Positions 9,751 through 18,340 of a DNA stretch of 64,000 nucleotides are shown here, in pieces. The stretch's first letter is position 1. Each line of letters starts with the position of its first letter. Source of the DNA: Corynebacterium canis (GTDB taxonomy: Bacteria > Actinomycetota > Actinomycetes > Mycobacteriales > Mycobacteriaceae); NCBI RefSeq assembly GCF_030408595.1, contig NZ_CP047080.1:1011246-1075245 (forward strand), in the 5' to 3' direction. The position numbers and the translations under genes were made by a program. The notes below the pieces were generated by a model. The model was not told the DNA's origin. It did no database searches and was given only the letters and a program-made list of their open reading frames with translations.

Positions 9751-10838
9751 TGCGTGGTGGCCGGAAACTTTCCCCAGAGCAGCAAGCCGATTTCGATGAG
9801 TTCGTTAAGCTTGAAGACCATATTTTAGAGTTGCTTGCGGCGGCTGGCTATACCCAAAACGCGGCATTGAAGCTGCTTGGGCTTGCGAAAACAACCCTGT
9901 ATTACCGGCGGCATCCGCGGCCGAAGAAACCACCACAACACCCAAAGGCCGCGCCGCCGAAAACGATTAGCGCCCCGGAGCGTCAACGTATCGCCGCATT
10001 GCTTCGCGACGGTCGTGAGCAGGGATTATCGGTCTATAAAATCTTTTTCAGCCATGTCGATTCCGAGGAGCCCTTGCTCGGCTCATTGCGGACGTTTTAC
10101 CGCGTGAACAATGAAATCAAAACGGTGCCAGCACCGCTGCGCCACGGCGCGCCACGGGCGCCGCAACCACCACGAATAGTGACCGCGACACGGCCCGGCG
10201 AAGTCCTGTGCTGGGATATCACCTGGCTCCCCGGATCCTTTATGACCAAGGGATTTCACCTCTACACCGTGCTGGACTTGCACTCCCGTAAAATCGTCGG
10301 CCACACCGTACAACTGCGCCAAGACAAACACATCGCCACCGACCTCATCGCCCAAGTCATCGCCGCCGAGCAGCTCAACCACGCCAAGGTCCGAGTCCTG
10401 CACACCGACAACGGTGCTGTCATGACCTCCACCCAAATGCGCCAAATGCTCGACGCCAACGGCGTAGAACTCTCACTCATCCGCCCCGGAGTATCCAACG
10501 ACAACCCTTTCGAAGAATCCTCCCACCGCACACTCAAACACCACCGCTACGCCTTAACCAGCTACCCCAATATCAAGGCCGCCGCCAACACCATGGCCTC
10601 CATCATCGACGCCTACAACAACCACGACCCACACAGCGGCCTCGCCGGATTCACCCCACAACAGGTCTACACCGGCGAATGGAAACCACTACTCAAACAC
10701 CGCAAAGCAAAGGAAGAAATCTACTACAACACCTACCCCCAACGACGCCCACCACGATCCATGTTCCAACCACCACCAGCCACCGTCGGCATCAAAATCG
10801 GAACACCACCACCAACCCCACAAAACCAAGTACAATAA
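9750..10838 (+). CDS. IS3-type OrfB transposase (DDE integrase)
   Basis: Catalytic subunit of the element. The 362-residue protein has an N-terminal HTH-like region (residues about 25-55, LKLLGLAKTTLYYRR), an HTH_21-like segment, and an rve integrase core with Asp156 (LCWDITW), Asp220 (LHTDNGA) and Glu255/256 (NPFEESSHR). The C-terminal tail is proline/threonine-rich. The gene appears intact, and the 3' part of the second copy (63653-64000) is identical in sequence, so transposition or copying was recent. Confidence 0.93.
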   Translation: MRGGRKLSPEQQADFDEFVKLEDHILELLAAAGYTQNAALKLLGLAKTTLYYRRHPRPKKPPQHPKAAPPKTISAPERQRIAALLRDGREQGLSVYKIFFSHVDSEEPLLGSLRTFYRVNNEIKTVPAPLRHGAPRAPQPPRIVTATRPGEVLCWDITWLPGSFMTKGFHLYTVLDLHSRKIVGHTVQLRQDKHIATDLIAQVIAAEQLNHAKVRVLHTDNGAVMTSTQMRQMLDANGVELSLIRPGVSNDNPFEESSHRTLKHHRYALTSYPNIKAAANTMASIIDAYNNHDPHSGLAGFTPQQVYTGEWKPLLKHRKAKEEIYYNTYPQRRPPRSMFQPPPATVGIKIGTPPPTPQNQVQ

Positions 10839-10888
10839 AACCAAGAACAATCAAAGAAGTTCACAACTCAATGGCACGCGGCGATTTT

Positions 10889-11027
10889 GTGTAATTTTCA
10901 TCATCCGGGGCTGCCCAGGGCCGTCGGCGCGATATTTTTTACACAGATTTCCGGATTTTGATGTAAAAAATATCGGTAGACACCGTTCAACTCCCGCCCC
11001 AGCAATAGGTTGCCTACGACGCATCCG
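10889..11027 (+). repeat. Direct repeat unit 1 with internal palindrome
   Basis: About 139 bases, nearly identical to 11216-11354. It contains a 44-base palindromic core (10931-10974) with perfect 13-base arms GATATTTTTTACA and TGTAAAAAATATC around a CCGG-containing centre. Confidence 0.88.
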
Positions 11028-11098
11028 ACTACCTTTTCGATGTCAGGCAGATCGCTCGGCGCGTGAAGGGCGCGCGAAGGGTGTCCACACAACTAGCC

Positions 11099-11354
11099 GT
11101 GCCTTCGGATCTGCCTGCATCCTCGTAGGGTATTGCCGCTTTGGCACCGGCAGGGCCCCGCGGGGATGGGTTGCGCGTTGCGCATGAAATTTTTTACACA
11201 CAAATCCCGGATTTTGTGTAATTTTCATCATCCGGGGCCGCCCAGGGCCGTCGGCGCGATATTTTTTACACAGATTTCCGGATTTTGATGTAAAAAATAT
11301 CGGTAGACACCGTTCAACTCCCGCCCCAGCAATAGGTTGTCCACGACGCATCGG
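11099..11354 (+). repeat. Uninterrupted repeat: both palindromes in tandem
   Basis: This is the intact version of the repeat split by the IS. It starts with the 115-base block also seen at 9057-9172. Palindrome 1 (11184-11228, arms ATGAAA..ACACA/TGTGTAATTTTCAT) follows, then palindrome 2 (11258-11301), then the segment shared with 10889-11027. No protein is encoded. The tandem state looks like duplication of the whole unit followed by IS insertion into one copy. A third, partial copy adjoins the second IS at 63563-63608. Confidence 0.85.
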
Positions 11355-11426
11355 CACACCTTTTCGTCACAGTGACGTAATTCCGCCATGCTTTTATATC
11401 TGCGGACAAATCGAGGCCCGCAAAAG

Positions 11427-11460
11427 GCTTGCAACTATCGCGCACAAAATAGTTGCAAGC
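11427..11460 (-). terminator. Perfect 12-bp hairpin after the oxidoreductase operon
   Basis: GCTTGCAACTAT (11427-11438) pairs perfectly with ATAGTTGCAAGC (11449-11460) around a 10-base loop. It lies 20 bases beyond the stop of the last minus-strand gene, and on that strand a short CCTTTTG run follows. It is a probable terminator, weaker than usual in its T-run. Confidence 0.55.
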
Positions 11461-11479
11461 AATCCGAGCCGGGTCTGGG

Positions 11480-12244
11480 TTATTTGGCGGCGATGCTGGT
11501 GATCTGTTGGAGATCTGCGATGACGGCGGCGGGCTCCTCAGCCACGGGCTGGTTGTTCTCGTCACGAGGCCCGTCCAGACCTACGTCCGCATCCAGTTTG
11601 GCAAACAGCGGTTCGAGGTCGGATTGCGCCGGACCGCGTTCGGCAACGAGCTCGAAGGTTTTGCCCTCCGCGCCAGGGGAGGTCAGTGCAGCTACGAGCA
11701 CTTCGGCAAGTTGTGAACGTGCGATGGCCCCATCGGCGGGTCCGGCGTTGCGCCGCGTGTCGCCTTGCAGAAAGTGCAGTTCCTGCTGGTCGGCTTCGTT
11801 GTAGTCGAACCAGCCGGGGCGCACGATGGTGTAAGGGTGTCCGCTTGCGCGTACGAGGCGTTCGGAGCGTCGCTTCCAGTCGTGCGCTTTCATCGTTTTG
11901 TTGTAGTAGCTGTCGCGGTATGTGACTCCGATGGCGGTCATGAGCGCGATGCGCACTGGCCGATCCCCGATGGCCCGCAGGACATTCAGCACGCCCTGAT
12001 AATCGACGTCGCGGATTGCATCCTCGCCGGTATGGGAGCCGTGGGTGAACACTACCGCATCGATGCCGTCGACCGCGCTCGTGAGCGTGTTCGGATCGGT
12101 GAGGTCTCCGACCACGGTTTCCACCCCAGGCGTGCTCGCCGGGCGACGCGATAGCACGCGGACCTTGTGTCCTGCCTTGGTGGCGGTGTCTACCACGTGT
12201 CGTCCGACGCTGCCGGTGCCGCCAATGGCCAAAATATTGAGCAT
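11480..12244 (-). CDS. NAD(P)-binding atypical short-chain dehydrogenase (NmrA/YwnB-like)
   Basis: A 254-residue Rossmann-fold protein. The glycine-rich GGTGSVGRHV motif near the N terminus binds NAD(P), and the LSRRPAS segment favours NADP. The active-site YxxxK of classical SDRs is not evident, which places it with the atypical SDR/NmrA group. The substrate is unknown. It is the last gene of a three-gene operon with two aldo/keto reductases (13-base gap), suggesting detoxification of carbonyl or quinone compounds. Confidence 0.8.
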   Translation of the reverse strand: MLNILAIGGTGSVGRHVVDTATKAGHKVRVLSRRPASTPGVETVVGDLTDPNTLTSAVDGIDAVVFTHGSHTGEDAIRDVDYQGVLNVLRAIGDRPVRIALMTAIGVTYRDSYYNKTMKAHDWKRRSERLVRASGHPYTIVRPGWFDYNEADQQELHFLQGDTRRNAGPADGAIARSQLAEVLVAALTSPGAEGKTFELVAERGPAQSDLEPLFAKLDADVGLDGPRDENNQPVAEEPAAVIADLQQITSIAAK

Positions 12245-12257
12245 TCTGTTTCTCCTG

Positions 12258-13274
12258 TTATCGGCGCCGCAACCTGGGTTGTAGGTCGTGGTCGCCGTAG
12301 CTGTTGTCGTCTGGGTTGATGGTCACCCCGGGTTTGACCAGCTCGTCGATGCGGTCGAGCAGCTCCGCGGGGAGTTTGATGTCCGCGGCGGGCAGGTAGG
12401 CCTCCAATTGTTCGATGGTGCGTGGGCCGACGATCGCCGAGGTGACGCCGGGATGGTTGATCACAAAGGCGATCGCGAGTTCGATAAGCGTCAGGTCGTA
12501 CTCATCGGCCAGCTGCGCCAGCTGCTCCACGATATCGAGTTTCCGCTGGTTATCGGGGCTGGTCATATCGAAGCGGGCGCTGGGCCGCACGGTGGCGGTC
12601 GGCTGGGCGTTCGCACCTTTGCGCCACCGGCCGGATAGCCAACCGCCCGAAAGCGGGCTGTAGGTAAGGGTGCCCATGCCGTAGCGTTGCGTGGTGGGCA
12701 GGATATCTTCCTCGATGCCGCGCACCAGGATGGAGTACGGGGGCTGTTCGGTGACAAAGCGCTCCAGGTGCCGGTCCCGCGACACCCACTGCGCTTCCAC
12801 GATTTGGCTTGCGGAGTAGGAGGAGGATCCGATGTAGCGCACCTTGCCTTGGTGCACCAGGTCGCTTAACGCGCCGAGGGTTTCGGCCACATCCGTGTCG
12901 GCGGAGGGACGGTGCACCTGATATAGGTCCAGGTGGTCGGTTTGGAGGCGGCGCAGGGAGTCTTCCACCGCGCGCATGATCCACCGCCGGGATCCGCCAC
13001 GGTAGTTCGGCGCTTCCTTCATGGGGATAAAGAACTTGGTGGCTAGGAACACGTCTTCGCGCCGCCCACGCAGCGCCTTTCCGACGATTTGTTCGGACTC
13101 CCCATAGGAGTAAATATCGGCGGTGTCAATGAAGTTGATGCCGGCGTCCAACGCGGCGTGGATGATGCGGATGCTGGCGGACTCGTCCTTATTGCCCCAT
13201 TCGCCGAACATCATGCTGCCCAGGCACAAAGGGCTGACGGACACTCCCGTCCGGCCAAGTAGTCGGTATTCCAT
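12258..13274 (-). CDS. Aldo/keto reductase (YajO/Tas-like)
   Basis: NADPH-dependent reductase of aldehydes or ketones, TIM-barrel fold. The 338-residue protein shows the catalytic tetrad context: Asp and Tyr in IDTADIYSYGESE, Lys in LATKFF, His in LYQVHRP. The length suits the larger AKR subfamilies related to potassium-channel beta subunits. It sits three bases after the upstream reductase, so it is co-transcribed. The physiological substrate is unknown. Confidence 0.85.
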   Translation of the reverse strand: MEYRLLGRTGVSVSPLCLGSMMFGEWGNKDESASIRIIHAALDAGINFIDTADIYSYGESEQIVGKALRGRREDVFLATKFFIPMKEAPNYRGGSRRWIMRAVEDSLRRLQTDHLDLYQVHRPSADTDVAETLGALSDLVHQGKVRYIGSSSYSASQIVEAQWVSRDRHLERFVTEQPPYSILVRGIEEDILPTTQRYGMGTLTYSPLSGGWLSGRWRKGANAQPTATVRPSARFDMTSPDNQRKLDIVEQLAQLADEYDLTLIELAIAFVINHPGVTSAIVGPRTIEQLEAYLPAADIKLPAELLDRIDELVKPGVTINPDDNSYGDHDLQPRLRRR

Positions 13275-13277
13275 GAT

Positions 13278-14168
13278 TTATGCCTCCGGAATCGGGAATC
13301 CGTAGTTGTCTAGGGTGATGTCTGCGGGGTCGGGCCCGCCGCGGTGGCCGGTGTCCAGGGCGTCGATACGCGCGAGTTCTTCGGCGCTGAGTTCGAAGTC
13401 GAATACGTCGAAATTTTCTGCGATCCGGTGCGGCTTCACAGACTTCGGAATCGCCGAACGCCCTTGCTGAATATGCCACCGCAGCATCACCTGTGCAGGG
13501 GTTTTGCCGTGGGCGTTAGCGATCTGGATCAGCGTTGGGTCCTCCAGGGTGCTTTTGCGGTCTTCGCCAAACCCAGGGTAGAAGGTGATGCCCCCGATCG
13601 GCGACCACGCCTGGTTCAGCACGCCGTGGCTGGTGTTTACCGCGAGCAATTGGCGTTGCTGGAAGTAGGGGTGGATCTCAATCTGGTTCACGGCGGGCAC
13701 AATTTCCGTGGCGCGCAGGAGGTTAGCAAGGTGGTTGGGCATAAAATTGCTCACGCCGATCGCCCGCACGTGGCCTTCCGCGTAGAGCTTTTCCAGCGCC
13801 CGGTACGCCTCAATAGTGCGTTCGAATGCGGTGGGCAGCGGCTGGTGCAGGATCAGCAGGTCCAGCTGCTCCACGCCGAGCTTTTTGGTGGCTTTTTCGT
13901 AGGCGTGCAGGGTTTCGTCGAAGCCGTAGTCGCTGATCCAAACCTTGGTTTCCAGGAAGATTTCGGAGCGGTCCAGCCCGGAGGTGGCGATGGCTTGCCC
14001 GACTTCGCGTTCGTTTCCGTAGGCGGCGGCCGTGTCAATGTGCCGGTATCCCACGCGCAGCGCCTCCGCCACGGCAGCGGTGGTTTCCTCGGGCGCGGAT
14101 TGGAATACGCCGAAGCCGAGCGCGGGGATTTCCACGTCGTTGTTGAGTTTCAGTGTTGGTGTGCTCAT
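13278..14168 (-). CDS. Aldo/keto reductase (2,5-diketo-gluconate reductase-like, AKR5)
   Basis: A 296-residue TIM-barrel reductase. Signatures are GFGVFQ, IDTAAAYGNEREVG (Asp, Tyr), LETKVW (Lys), LLILHQP (His), IGVSNFMPNHL and IPKSVKPHRIAEN (NADPH binding). These are classic AKR4/5 features. It is the first gene of the operon with 12258-13274 and 11480-12244 and is divergent from ripA, sharing a 225-base intergenic region. Control by iron is conceivable but not shown. Confidence 0.87.
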   Translation of the reverse strand: MSTPTLKLNNDVEIPALGFGVFQSAPEETTAAVAEALRVGYRHIDTAAAYGNEREVGQAIATSGLDRSEIFLETKVWISDYGFDETLHAYEKATKKLGVEQLDLLILHQPLPTAFERTIEAYRALEKLYAEGHVRAIGVSNFMPNHLANLLRATEIVPAVNQIEIHPYFQQRQLLAVNTSHGVLNQAWSPIGGITFYPGFGEDRKSTLEDPTLIQIANAHGKTPAQVMLRWHIQQGRSAIPKSVKPHRIAENFDVFDFELSAEELARIDALDTGHRGGPDPADITLDNYGFPIPEA

Positions 14169-14323
14169 AGTGTGCAGGCTACGGCTTATCGACGCCGCGA
14201 GGGAGGGTGTGTCATTCCCTGTTTAGCGTTGTTGCTCGCTGCGGCTGTTTTATACGTGTGAAATGTAGGGTTGTCTTGGCGTGAAGCTAAGAGCTACTGG
14301 TGATAAGGCGGGTCCGGTGACGC

Positions 14324-14354
14324 TTGCATTGGGGTACCCACCATCCGCTATACT
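14324..14354 (+). promoter_or_regulatory. Probable ripA promoter
   Basis: TTGCAT (14324-14329) and TATACT (14349-14354) are separated by 19 bases. The -10 box is strong. The predicted transcription start falls inside the DtxR-like box just downstream. Confidence 0.5.
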
Positions 14355-14357
14355 CAT

Positions 14358-14376
14358 TGAGGTTAGCGTTACCTAA
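14358..14376 (+). promoter_or_regulatory. Strong DtxR box at the ripA start
   Basis: TGAGGTTAGCGTTACCTAA matches the 19-base DtxR consensus at about 17 positions and covers the predicted transcription start. DtxR-iron repression of ripA is established in C. glutamicum, so sequence and context agree. Confidence 0.8.
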
Positions 14377-14393
14377 TACGTTCGAGGTTGTCT

Positions 14394-15488
14394 ATGTCTG
14401 CATTCCCACAGCCGACGCTGTTTTGGTGCCAGGAAGGCTCGGTGAGCATTCGAACGGGGGCTGAGACTACTAATTTACGCGCGGGGGCGGCATTGTATGC
14501 GAGCGCGTCGACAGTGGTAGAGGAGCGCGGCCTTGTGCTTCCGCTCCCTGCGGATTCTGCGCGTTCGCTGGTGTCGCGCAGGGTCTTTTTCGGCCCGGGT
14601 TGGGAATCCGTCATGTTGCGGGAGTTTTCGTTGGCGGTGGCGGATCCGGACTATATCCTGCCGGATTCGTTGGCTGCGCTGTGCGAGGCGCCGGCCACTT
14701 TGCCGCCGATGCCGAATGCTCCGGAGGCGTTGCGCGTTGCGGAATGCTTGGTGGAAAATACGGCCGATCAGACGCCCCTGGAGGGGTTCGCCGAGCGTTT
14801 CGGCGTGAGCTCGCGGACTATCCAGCGCCAGTTTATTTCCGGTACCGGCCTTTCCTTTAGCGAATGGCGCGCGGGCGCCCGGGTTGCCGCCGCCGCCGAG
14901 CTGTTGAGCATGGACTTTTCCGTGGCCGTCGCCGCGAACTTGGTTGGTTTTTCCGCCACGAGTAGTTTGACGCGCGCGTTCCGGAGGCATACTGGCCATC
15001 CGCCGTCTGCGTTTACCGCGGGCGCGGTGGGCATGGGCGAGGTGGGCAAGCCGCCGCGCTGCGAGGCGTACACGGTGTTCCCGACGGATACTGACGTGGT
15101 GTGGTGGATCATGCAAGGCACCGCCACCCTCGTGGACGGCGATTATTGCCGCTTTATGGCCGCCGATGAAACCGCCACGTTGACCGCTCACAGTAACGCG
15201 CGTATCGACGTCGCGTCCGGCTCCATCGTCTTCCCCCTGCCGCGGCACTTGATGTTCACGGACCATCCGAGCTTGAAGGCTATCGCGGATGCGTACCGTG
15301 CGGATCGGAGCCTTGGGACTTCAGAAGTATTGGCGAAAAAGATGGAACGGGCACGCGAATTATTGCGCAGTGGGCAGCGCCCGAAGGATGTTGGAATCGC
15401 GGTGGGTTACGGCACGCATAGCGCCTTTAGCAGGGCTTTTAAGTTCGTGCAGGGTGTTACCCCGAGGGACTTCCAGCGGGGCGTCTGA
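14394..15488 (+). CDS. ripA: AraC-type iron regulator RipA, with an internal duplication
   Basis: RipA represses genes for iron-rich proteins such as aconitase when iron is scarce; its own gene is repressed by DtxR. The 364-residue protein has two AraC HTH modules, at about residues 111-207 (GFAERFGVSSRTIQRQF and a second helix pair) and 312-362 (GIAVGYGTHSAFSRAFK). Each follows a cupin-like segment (about 9-52 and 234-283) of similar sequence, so the gene looks internally duplicated. I chose ATG 14394 with GAGG six bases upstream; TTG 14388 is an alternative. Identity rests on the AraC fold, the DtxR box and the position after eno-ppx. Confidence 0.8.
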   Translation: MSAFPQPTLFWCQEGSVSIRTGAETTNLRAGAALYASASTVVEERGLVLPLPADSARSLVSRRVFFGPGWESVMLREFSLAVADPDYILPDSLAALCEAPATLPPMPNAPEALRVAECLVENTADQTPLEGFAERFGVSSRTIQRQFISGTGLSFSEWRAGARVAAAAELLSMDFSVAVAANLVGFSATSSLTRAFRRHTGHPPSAFTAGAVGMGEVGKPPRCEAYTVFPTDTDVVWWIMQGTATLVDGDYCRFMAADETATLTAHSNARIDVASGSIVFPLPRHLMFTDHPSLKAIADAYRADRSLGTSEVLAKKMERARELLRSGQRPKDVGIAVGYGTHSAFSRAFKFVQGVTPRDFQRGV

Positions 15489-15575
15489 CGTGTTTGGGAA
15501 CTAATTTCGGGTGCCGTGCGTTGATTGGGTTGTAAGGATTTTCCCCATGACCCAAGAAAGGAACAGGGACTCCAA

Positions 15576-16394
15576 GTGCGTAGTAGTAACCCTGTATTCA
15601 GTTCGCTGGCAGGCACCCGAAATAGGGCCGTCCAGAATCAGTTCCAGGGCTACCCGGCGGACCCATACTCCCAGTACCCTTCCGCAGGCCCCGTAGCCAC
15701 GGAGCGGCCCATCACCGTCGATGATGTGATTACTAAGACCGGCATTACGCTCGGCATTATCGTTGCAATGGCGGTGCTGAACTTTGGCATCGCCATGGTG
15801 AGCCCCTCGCTGGCCATGATGCTTACCTTTGTGGGCGCTATCGGCGGTCTGATCACGGTGCTGATCGCCACCTTTGGCCGCAAGTATGGTTCCGCAGCGA
15901 TCACCCTCATCTACGCCGCCTTTGAGGGCCTGTTCGTTGGTGGCATTTCGCTGATCTTCTCCGGTGTGCTCGTTGGCAAGGGCGCTGATGCCGGAACGAT
16001 GATCGGGCAGGCGGTGCTGGGCACCGTGGGCGTGTTCCTGGGCATGCTGTATGTGTACAAGACGGGTGCCGTAAAGGTCACCCCGCGATTCCAGCGGATT
16101 ATGACGGCTTCCATTGTGGGCGTGCTGGTGCTCGCGGTGGGCAATATGCTGCTGTACATGTTTACCGGCGCAAACCCGCTGACCAATGGCGGCCCGCTGG
16201 CGATCATCTTCTCGCTGGTGTGCATCGGCCTGGCGGCCTTCAGCTTCCTGCAGGACTTTGACGCCGCGGATCAATTGGTCCGCGCCGGTGCCCCCGCCCG
16301 CATGGCCTGGGGCGTGGCGCTCGGCTTGGCCGTGACCCTGGTGTGGTTGTACACCGAGATCCTCCGCCTGCTGAGCTACTTCCGGAACGGCTAG
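15576..16394 (+). CDS. Bax inhibitor-1 / YccA-like membrane protein
   Basis: A 272-residue membrane protein with seven hydrophobic segments and a short N-terminal tail (MRSSNPVFSSL, typical of actinobacterial members). The BI-1 family includes pH-gated calcium leak channels, but the bacterial role is not settled. I chose GTG 15576 because the AGGGA ribosome site is six bases upstream and the N terminus matches family usage; codons back to 15525 are open but unlikely. It follows ripA and ends before a strong two-way terminator. Confidence 0.85.
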   Translation: MRSSNPVFSSLAGTRNRAVQNQFQGYPADPYSQYPSAGPVATERPITVDDVITKTGITLGIIVAMAVLNFGIAMVSPSLAMMLTFVGAIGGLITVLIATFGRKYGSAAITLIYAAFEGLFVGGISLIFSGVLVGKGADAGTMIGQAVLGTVGVFLGMLYVYKTGAVKVTPRFQRIMTASIVGVLVLAVGNMLLYMFTGANPLTNGGPLAIIFSLVCIGLAAFSFLQDFDAADQLVRAGAPARMAWGVALGLAVTLVWLYTEILRLLSYFRNG

Positions 16395-16422
16395 TTCCGC
16401 TACAATTGCCTCTGTAAGGGAA

Positions 16423-16459
16423 AAGGCCCCGCCGCGTGTAACCGTGTGGCGGGGCCTTC
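16423..16459 (+). terminator. Bidirectional terminator
   Basis: AAGGCCCCGCC (16423-16433) pairs perfectly with GGCGGGGCCTT (16448-16458). It lies between the convergent BI-1 gene and the lipoprotein gene on the other strand. Confidence 0.8.
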
Positions 16460-16471
16460 TAGGTTGCGCGG

Positions 16472-17074
16472 CTATAAGACGATATTGGCCCCGTTGACTG
16501 TGATCATGGTAAACGCCGGGCCCTGTGGCGTCATGGTGGGCTGGGATAACTCCACGGTCACCTTGGTTTCGCTGACCTGCCCCTTGGCATCCTTCCCCTT
16601 GCACACCGTGCCCCCACAGATCTCGGTCTCTCGGGTGGCGGTGCCCTTGGCGGTGGTTTCGTTCCAGGATTCCCAGGTGATGTCCTTCAATTTGTCCCCG
16701 GTGGTGGAGCAGGAAAGGGACAGTGTTTCGGGGCGTTTCGTGGGGCTGCCCACGCAATCGATTACGCCGGGGATCCCCCGAGATGCGTGCACCATATAGG
16801 AGGTGGGCGTCGTTGCGCTGGTTTCGTTCGTTCCGGTAGCGGCGGTCGTCGTACTCGAATTTTCGGCGGTGGTGCTGGTGGTCGTACCTTCTTCCGTGCT
16901 GGTCGTGCCGGTCTTTGCGGCGGGGCTGGTCAGGGTTTTCTGCAAGGACGTGGGGGAGGAGACACCGCGGGCGGTATCCACCCGGCGATCGGAATCAACC
17001 TCGCCGGGCGGCGAGGTGCACGCACTTAGGAAAGCGAGGCTGACTGCTGTAAGAGCGATGGCATACAAACGCAT
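16472..17074 (-). CDS. Secreted lipoprotein with Ser/Thr-rich linker
   Basis: I do not recognise a named family. The 200-residue protein has a signal peptide ending in the lipobox LSAC (Cys at about 19), a Ser/Thr-rich linker (residues about 35-90), and a small C-terminal domain with four cysteines (in DCVG, LSCST, EICGG and TVCKG) that could form two disulfides outside the membrane. It is likely anchored to the outer face of the plasma membrane. It stands alone between a terminator and greA. Confidence 0.75.
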   Translation of the reverse strand: MRLYAIALTAVSLAFLSACTSPPGEVDSDRRVDTARGVSSPTSLQKTLTSPAAKTGTTSTEEGTTTSTTAENSSTTTAATGTNETSATTPTSYMVHASRGIPGVIDCVGSPTKRPETLSLSCSTTGDKLKDITWESWNETTAKGTATRETEICGGTVCKGKDAKGQVSETKVTVELSQPTMTPQGPAFTMITVNGANIVL

Positions 17075-17172
17075 GGAGATGTCGGTTCCTTGGAATTGGG
17101 CAGAAATGAGAAGGCATAAGAAATGCCGCCCACGAGCGCGTGGACGGCAGACACTTCACCCTGTGGCAAAGC

Positions 17173-17694
17173 TTAGCTGGAGCGAAGAGTCGCTGCCTTA
17201 TCAGAATTGTAAGGCTCCGCAGACACAATGGTCACGGAAATGACGGTGCCATTTGGTGCGGTGTACTCGCGGGTGTCACCTTCGCGTGCCCCCAAAATTG
17301 CAGCACCCAGCGGCGCGTGCTCAGAGTAGGTTTCCAAATCTTTGTTATCGGAGGCGGCGGCGCGGGTACCGATAAGGAAGGTTTCCTTCTGGTTCTGATC
17401 ACCGTTGTAGTACACGTGTACTACCGAGCCGACGTGCGCCACGCCTTCCTCCAGGCCGGCGCGTTCCGTGGTCGAGTTCGCCAGAATCTCGGAGATTTGT
17501 TTGATGCGGGCCTCTTCCTGGTCCTGCATCTCGCGGGCGGCATCGTAACCGGCGTTTTCTTTAAGGTCGCCTTCCTCACGGCGCTCGTTGATTTCAGCGG
17601 CAACGACCGGGCGGTGGGCGATGAGCGCGTTCAGCTCTTCTTCCAGCTTTTTCTTGGTTTCCGGCGTGATGTATTGCTTCTGGATCTCAGCCAT
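17173..17694 (-). CDS. greA: Transcription elongation factor GreA
   Basis: Rescues backtracked RNA polymerase by stimulating transcript cleavage. The 173-residue protein has the N-terminal antiparallel coiled coil (residues about 10-80, with the EARIKQISEIL face) bearing acidic tip residues, and the C-terminal FKBP-like domain ending near SEHAPLGAAILGAREGD. Length is normal. It is read toward the lipoprotein gene and upstream of nothing obvious; the order DUF4307-greA next to mca is conserved in the genus. Confidence 0.95.
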   Translation of the reverse strand: MAEIQKQYITPETKKKLEEELNALIAHRPVVAAEINERREEGDLKENAGYDAAREMQDQEEARIKQISEILANSTTERAGLEEGVAHVGSVVHVYYNGDQNQKETFLIGTRAAASDNKDLETYSEHAPLGAAILGAREGDTREYTAPNGTVISVTIVSAEPYNSDKAATLRSS

Positions 17695-17804
17695 GGTGTG
17701 TGTAAAACCTTTTCGTTAGGCAACCGTCGTGTCACAGTGCAACGCCCCGCTCGAGTCTCATGCGGGGCAGCCTTCTTCGCGTGAATCTTAGCACAATGCT
17801 GCGA

Positions 17805-18233
17805 CTAAGACCCCGCTGTGAGGTATGAAGGCACGTTATTGTGGCAACCGTACACGGTGCCAGCGACGGGCAGGTCGCGGGTGGGGATCTCCACCTGGAA
17901 GCGTTCCGTGGCGTTTCCGCCCGGTTCGATGCGGAATTCGCGGCGCCCCACCTCGGCCTTGTCGTAGTTCAAAGCTGTGACAATGCAATAGGTCGCCTCC
18001 TCGGTGTTCTTCCGCGTGACGTCCACGGAAATCCGCAACCGGTCATCGGCGATGCGTTCGAATCCGGTCTGGGTGGCGGTCACGGTTGCGCTATTGATTT
18101 TCTGAAAGTATTGGAACACCACGATGATGGCGATGACGGCGAAGATCACGGCCCCAACGGCAATGAGTTTGCCGCTGATGTTCCCCTTTGCGGGGTCAGC
18201 GGCGTAGCGTTCGGCGGGGCGGGTGTCGGACAT
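17805..18233 (-). CDS. DUF4307 membrane protein
   Basis: A 142-residue protein with a short cytoplasmic N terminus, one membrane segment (residues about 23-45, KLIAVGAVIFAVIAIIVVF) and an outer beta-rich domain. DUF4307 proteins are restricted to actinobacteria and have no established function. The gene is divergent from mca and next to greA, a conserved arrangement in corynebacteria and mycobacteria. Confidence 0.85.
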   Translation of the reverse strand: MSDTRPAERYAADPAKGNISGKLIAVGAVIFAVIAIIVVFQYFQKINSATVTATQTGFERIADDRLRISVDVTRKNTEEATYCIVTALNYDKAEVGRREFRIEPGGNATERFQVEIPTRDLPVAGTVYGCHNNVPSYLTAGS

Positions 18234-18340
18234 GGGTGTTCCTTCGGGTGCTTATGGCAGCTTCTCGCTTATATAGTAACCCCCGCCCGTGGCATAGGAT
18301 TATGGGGGAGTTCCAACAACGGCTTTTAGGAGTGTGCTTC

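Larger units (their letters stand above)
9173..10883 (+). mobile_element. IS3-type insertion sequence, complete copy
   Basis: A 1711-bp element with two coupled genes (orfA, orfB). The target duplication is probably GATT (9169-9172 and 10884-10887), supported by the uninterrupted sibling repeat near 11205. The ends are imperfect inverted repeats sharing TGCCATTGA and TGTGAACTT (left about 9181-9201, right about 10859-10878, read inverted). A second copy starts at 63609 in the opposite orientation with an identical right end. I assign it to the IS3 group from the two-gene layout and rve-type DDE domain. Confidence 0.85.

Noticed and set aside
9057..11354. CRISPR array
   Set aside because: Repeats here are long, few and palindromic with no regular spacers; no cas genes in the window.
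15501..16757. Long minus-strand frame opposite the BI-1 gene
   Set aside because: Antisense shadow of a high-GC gene (His/Gln/Gly-rich, no motifs); the BI-1 gene has proper start and membrane pattern.
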